A program made the translations under genes and the position numbers. The notes beneath the pieces were generated by a model. That model was not told where the DNA came from and ran no database searches. It saw nothing but the letters and a program-made list of their open reading frames with translations. From IMG/VR virus record IMGVR_UViG_3300044568_000742, positions 1 to 44,273 of that record: DNA of 44,273 nt. The stretch is one strand, 5' to 3'. Below, in pieces: positions 43,801 to 44,273 of this stretch (its first letter is position 1; every line of letters starts with the position of its first letter). This DNA comes from a virus.

Positions 43801-44273
43801 ACAAAAGGATTGTTGAACTTGAAGCCAAGATTACTGAAACAACGGATGAGGCTGATAGGCTAGAAGCCATAGCTGAAGAAAAAATGGGTACTGCATTAGG
43901 TGAGAGTGCAGGTAAACAAGCAGCAGAATTACGTAAATACCTAGAGTTATTATTTCAAGTTGCTCAAAAGTATGACGAAGTAAATCTAGGAATGACAAGC
44001 CTTGCTGTAGCCCGACAATACGACAAAGACTTACTTGGAGCTAAAGATAATGATATAGTTGATGATCCTGCAGGCGCAGGACCTGGAACTGGTGGTTCAG
44101 GACCTGGAACTGGTGGTTCAGGACCTGGAACTGGTGGTTCAGGACCTGGAACTGGTGGTTCAGGAAATTCTGGTAGTAATACACCAACACCAACACCAAC
44201 ACCAACACCAACACCAACACCAACACCAACAGCTACCTCAAAACTTTTGACAATGGCTCCTATTGATGCTCCA
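34827..44273 (+). CDS. Tape-measure protein, 3' end outside the window
   Basis: At least 3149 residues with no stop in the window, from the ATG at 34827 (AGAGGTG upstream). The N-terminal ~600 residues carry the TP901-type tape-measure repeat (ENQTVVSIEDLTIAIPKAGP, ASEGANALKSGLAALINP). PGPKGAGDIIPILAAPGEAIIPA is at ~675-700. Residues ~730-1060 are unrecognised, ~1070-1260 kinase-like, ~1310-1350 Lys/Pro-rich. Hydrophobic, Gly/Ala-rich segments (e.g. ~1445, ~1710-1755) may cross the host membrane. Residues ~2430-3050 are mostly coiled coil, then Gly/Pro and Thr-Pro repeats. It sets tail length; 0.15 nm per residue suggests a tail up to ~470 nm, less the folded domains. Confidence 0.85.
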   Translation, partial: MADVNANIGIHIDSSAALAELKTLQRQLATFHASIAKNSAASAAAQKGLQQNLLNSINATGQFHAQMGLVRTSTESFTHALENNKLSMREYFRYAGASSKSFGKLFRSEFDTIGKVAEERVRKMQTQYIKMGRDASGAMKAMSITPTTLNMDDYGNKAAVASQKQAIFNQLVKQGSTSLLNFGKNTQWAGRQLMVGFSVPLMYIGSIASKTFMDMEEQAIRFKRVYGDIFTTSGETEKAIKEIEMLAKSFTKYGVALTDTMKMAADAAAMGKTGAELTAQISEATRLAVLGGVEQQQALETTISLTNAFGVSADQLASKINFLNAVENQTVVSIEDLTIAIPKAGPVIKQLGGDVEDLAFFLTAMKEGGINASEGANALKSGLAALINPSKKASAMLMDLGVNINGIVEANAGDVKATVVGFAQALDTLDPLNRARAIEQLFGKFQFSRLSTLFQNITKDGSQANKVLGLTQASVEELAILSQRELKKVEDAVGVNFKQSLEDLKIAIMPIGKAFLEALTPVVKFAADLLKKFDGLGDGTKKFIVVATTLVGILGPTLLMTFGLVANGAANIIKLFLALRTGFLKLGGNTTVLSQQTSYLNAEQLEAATVAASLNQAHTRLTQSFTLETSAVMALRNAYVQATTAAMTFARANPGMMVPGFKGSAPRKLKKGTTGLPGPKGAGDIIPILAAPGEAIIPAGIAQDDRFKPIINAMVNGKLQGFEYGTANLGAVEGTVDFGGKTYTASSQKTALSLVARINEDMDKARAGGYETDAQRLIQNRMDDLSTVSDKRPIVEPLTKTHVFHHITDGKSTSTGSRNNPAIGPARTKLKAGNKAEAALDINRETILVAEKLKEAGLNDEQIKTFTKIAEAHILDPKDKSIKWLEGQVVQDYQGLNQYLNRAGGKSIGDIIEKLNTNPDALEKLGYTKKEIRRLNYDYAFAKSKKHPTSQSEFERIVRLADLEERVVRAGYANADMENNAHQARGVIALAKARTPKFYKKFYKKVLQLEGKTATPVKRGKVDSLDISKNKDFETLKIFTDTDKDVKKSRFKDEPVTKLGNRTQATTGWSFKEANHIGGIYTNPDGSRVFIKPMMTEDIALAEQRLTEIGRRTGLQTPQQTLRVIEDPRTGKKLFALESPYNEAFDPATIATTFSEDDYFKQVVGAGVRGDTDLKKGNLGGSVLTDVGRAGVLNKASGMRYLTMDIPSIQAIAEKNLGGVSGPTAGGSPQWFGNATVDIAKNMTPDDYHAKMMAEIIRQEEIIKQALTDFNLNPQEKPYYDNMLKRIEEAKKVDWRELHKRHTSIVIKPDEMIEDEKGKLTKPKTEPKPAGVKSSSKNAKDTRITPAPKKGKRVVQRPTLRGPRGTIIRPGFASAPISRAEALANLQGMAPPRSGVPTMEPLDLPEYKRQSDALKANVGAVEVNTVETKKTTNRIKELGTKGNVAIGALTGLTVAGTFAGGKIAEMANSAMPFVFAAQGVSGIMSLMPDTMSKMKGGMIAATAVIGTFITVTTLLNKAYNDAQNKAMELSEATGTSAKAIENFAVFANKASAGQMLDERNKQKRTGFSVQQGKTSFGESYVAAPDNQALIQGVAENIKKNPKTAMQDLTKQLSVAVASGVFTPEQARSVAVNIGEKLGNIGVGLQASAQLTELYGEDGSNLLKDPLTLRVKLMEEARKGIAGDATKLGSAGSAAKGGSLSAMNQNVALGGVTALGAGAGALIGYGAVAGSALGPIGAIAGAAIGAAAAGAALLFTMKQSSAELGRLSGIAVQNQQNALNVNKEMSAAVQIYYENLIKVKNAEGDIVGAKIEQAKYDDARATLAKQEAKTVKAIANSYKNTAGNSQKALVDAAKKATGKRYKDTEQEAYVSSAQSALANQMNIGNKGKKGQMEYVLTMQMNAGNINPSDIMAIIQTFGKSEESMDKVMNIITKFGGQKAAETQQILGAFVDKNGNPNTKVQTEFLLNVSETKTSAELDKLLNFYGAVSQNEGILDVGVMVNYFQNNPAAAERLQGLLDNIKKNEGKLTYDVVTNFLPPTGDVAINKEYFNKLNQAQRTVYTQEIATVISMSDAQITRSKDFQKWLSEGKPLGGAQYANLSFANQRAAYADAIGQKVTNNRIDLAIAPPTSSSTNSGGSKQRDTTLDELLKKLKFVRDASIDAEGSLKYLMKIVSGDGITKFAGVSQQLMAGTKGGLNREFISMLEGMDNKTRAIYMTVKKGKVILTDQGEALKVAFDEKVVGQYQDAQVKTLQDTIAQKAAFVKLKAAGVDTTTALEMVADANLAVAINGKKITSDELVRMANAAKAAKNSAAGLAMELEKVADKAKTDLADAFTKLKALTGAKGLGFDTESLKIIADSPELVRQMTELLAGKGTKAGLDRLKKKIINMINNIKDLKVIVEVEIGGITGADFLQGQFGKAKDKFDIIAGALIDNINKEFDPKIATAEENVEKFQTAVEGAENAVTSAQEKLDKFTKAFDDFSSALEDAISLAQDDLPKALENLGKLNITSLTEAIFGKDTKVPESVLKNVVATTEALIKAQSEVDKIEATIKEMTDARNIKTEGLAPYRGTGKAALDDPLGGMDSIAEAERQIAIVEANIENMFSRPIEKLQQEIAGQQRTLEIGYTRVIEDVQKKIAAIERNIAVNFEIPLKNMQEESSKLSEDLAVMDKAADAVNDKYTKQEEALSKIAEINQDIVDQQKQQLGLADALSKGDISAAAAAVQEMRAANAAKSLGSQQGALGKAKEAELAAIKSSSGLTRDQIAERQYAIERSSYRIQQLQAIEQQKIVDFQEQIYKIETDPNRLAILDLIKAKEDKIYDLDIQRVNANNAIYAVQQQISASNLLIGGQQLALASAQATLSTAQEGREKAIRAAEAAHKLYITELTKELESAQTALTKANNLLSDAQEALKKLIKDRDAQIKEITDETKKMDALTKAIAAMEAGIDASTVAVGDLTEAFGIAEAAAQKLIDKLAELEIAKQEGLNKEKEEINKRIVELEAKITETTDEADRLEAIAEEKMGTALGESAGKQAAELRKYLELLFQVAQKYDEVNLGMTSLAVARQYDKDLLGAKDNDIVDDPAGAGPGTGGSGPGTGGSGPGTGGSGPGTGGSGNSGSNTPTPTPTPTPTPTPTPTATSKLLTMAPIDAP
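38034..38610 (+). other. Kinase-like (PKL-fold) domain within the tape measure
   Basis: Residues ~1070-1260 of the tape-measure protein. GGIYTNPDGSRVFIK (1078-1092) looks like a glycine loop followed by the ATP-binding Lys1092. A helix with Glu1103 could pair with it. RGDTDLKKGN (1169-1178) matches the DxKxxN catalytic loop (Asp1173, Asn1178), and TDVG (1185-1188) could be the metal-binding Asp. The order fits protein kinase, HipA or aminoglycoside-kinase-like folds, although the Asn-to-Asp gap (8) is short. Evidence is motif reading only. Confidence 0.45.
44079..44162 (+). repeat. Four exact 21-base repeats encoding GPGTGGS
   Basis: Four identical 21-base units in frame, giving (GPGTGGS)x4, near the edge of the window inside the tape measure. 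A flexible linker. Confidence 0.95.
44181..44230 (+). repeat. Hexamer repeat ACACCA encoding Thr-Pro
   Basis: About eight copies of ACACCA in frame as (TP)n, only 19 bases after the GPGTGGS repeats. An extended stiff linker, prone to length change. Confidence 0.95.

Noticed and set aside
35148-43870. Many minus-strand open frames opposite the tape measure
   Set aside because: They are low-complexity mirror frames produced by codon bias of the long plus-strand gene. None has a promoter, ribosome binding site or family-like sequence.

Overview
The window is a continuous, densely packed piece of a tailed-phage (Caudoviricetes) genome, AT-rich, with 42 of 43 main genes on the plus strand, many TAATG or ATGA stop/start overlaps and no gene-free stretch over about 170 bases. 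I see no tRNA, rRNA, CRISPR array, insertion sequence or integrase. The class II (B12-dependent) ribonucleotide reductase, the secreted lysozyme-type enzyme, the long-tailed (siphovirus) head-tail module and the many apparently leaderless genes all fit a phage of a low-GC Gram-positive or actinobacterial host, perhaps an aquatic actinobacterium. The host assignment is inference only.

Layout. (1) 61-11547: tail-fibre and adhesin region. It holds three small paralogous GDS/GDT-motif (BppU-like) proteins, a collagen-like protein, several modular fibres with shared caps (one with an Mtd-like N-terminus and eight 13-residue repeats), and two fibronectin-III-like proteins carrying Phe-Phe-Pro-Pro tracts, one ending in an eight-cysteine cap. 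A single minus-strand lysozyme-like gene (3839-4384) interrupts it. (2) 11608-19399: an accessory operon. It has a small unknown protein, a six-Cys protein, seven different Fe(II)/2-oxoglutarate dioxygenases of prolyl-4-hydroxylase type (all with intact HxD...H and the 2OG-binding Lys/Arg), two related DUF6065-like proteins interleaved with the first two oxygenases, and a short-chain dehydrogenase. (3) 19562-25367: an intact NrdJ and a 1246-residue LamG-like virion protein. (4) 25386-44273: the head and tail morphogenesis run: small gene, portal, XkdF-type protease with a nested in-frame scaffold, major capsid protein, five connector/neck genes, tail tube, two tail-assembly chaperones and a tape-measure gene that leaves the window after 3149 codons. 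Terminase and replication genes are not in view.

Regulation. A near-identical extended -10 box (TGnTATAAT or GGTATAAT) recurs before at least seventeen transcription units. In eight cases it lies only 6-9 bases before the ATG with no Shine-Dalgarno, so those mRNAs are probably leaderless. Intrinsic terminators follow the capsid and tail-tube genes, and one lies between the convergent genes near 3800.

The most unusual features are: the seven-oxygenase operon next to Pro-rich virion proteins, which suggests (as a hypothesis) hydroxylation of fibre prolines; separate genes for long and short tail chaperones where many phages use one frameshifting gene; a scaffold nested inside the protease gene; and a protein-kinase-like domain inside the tape measure.
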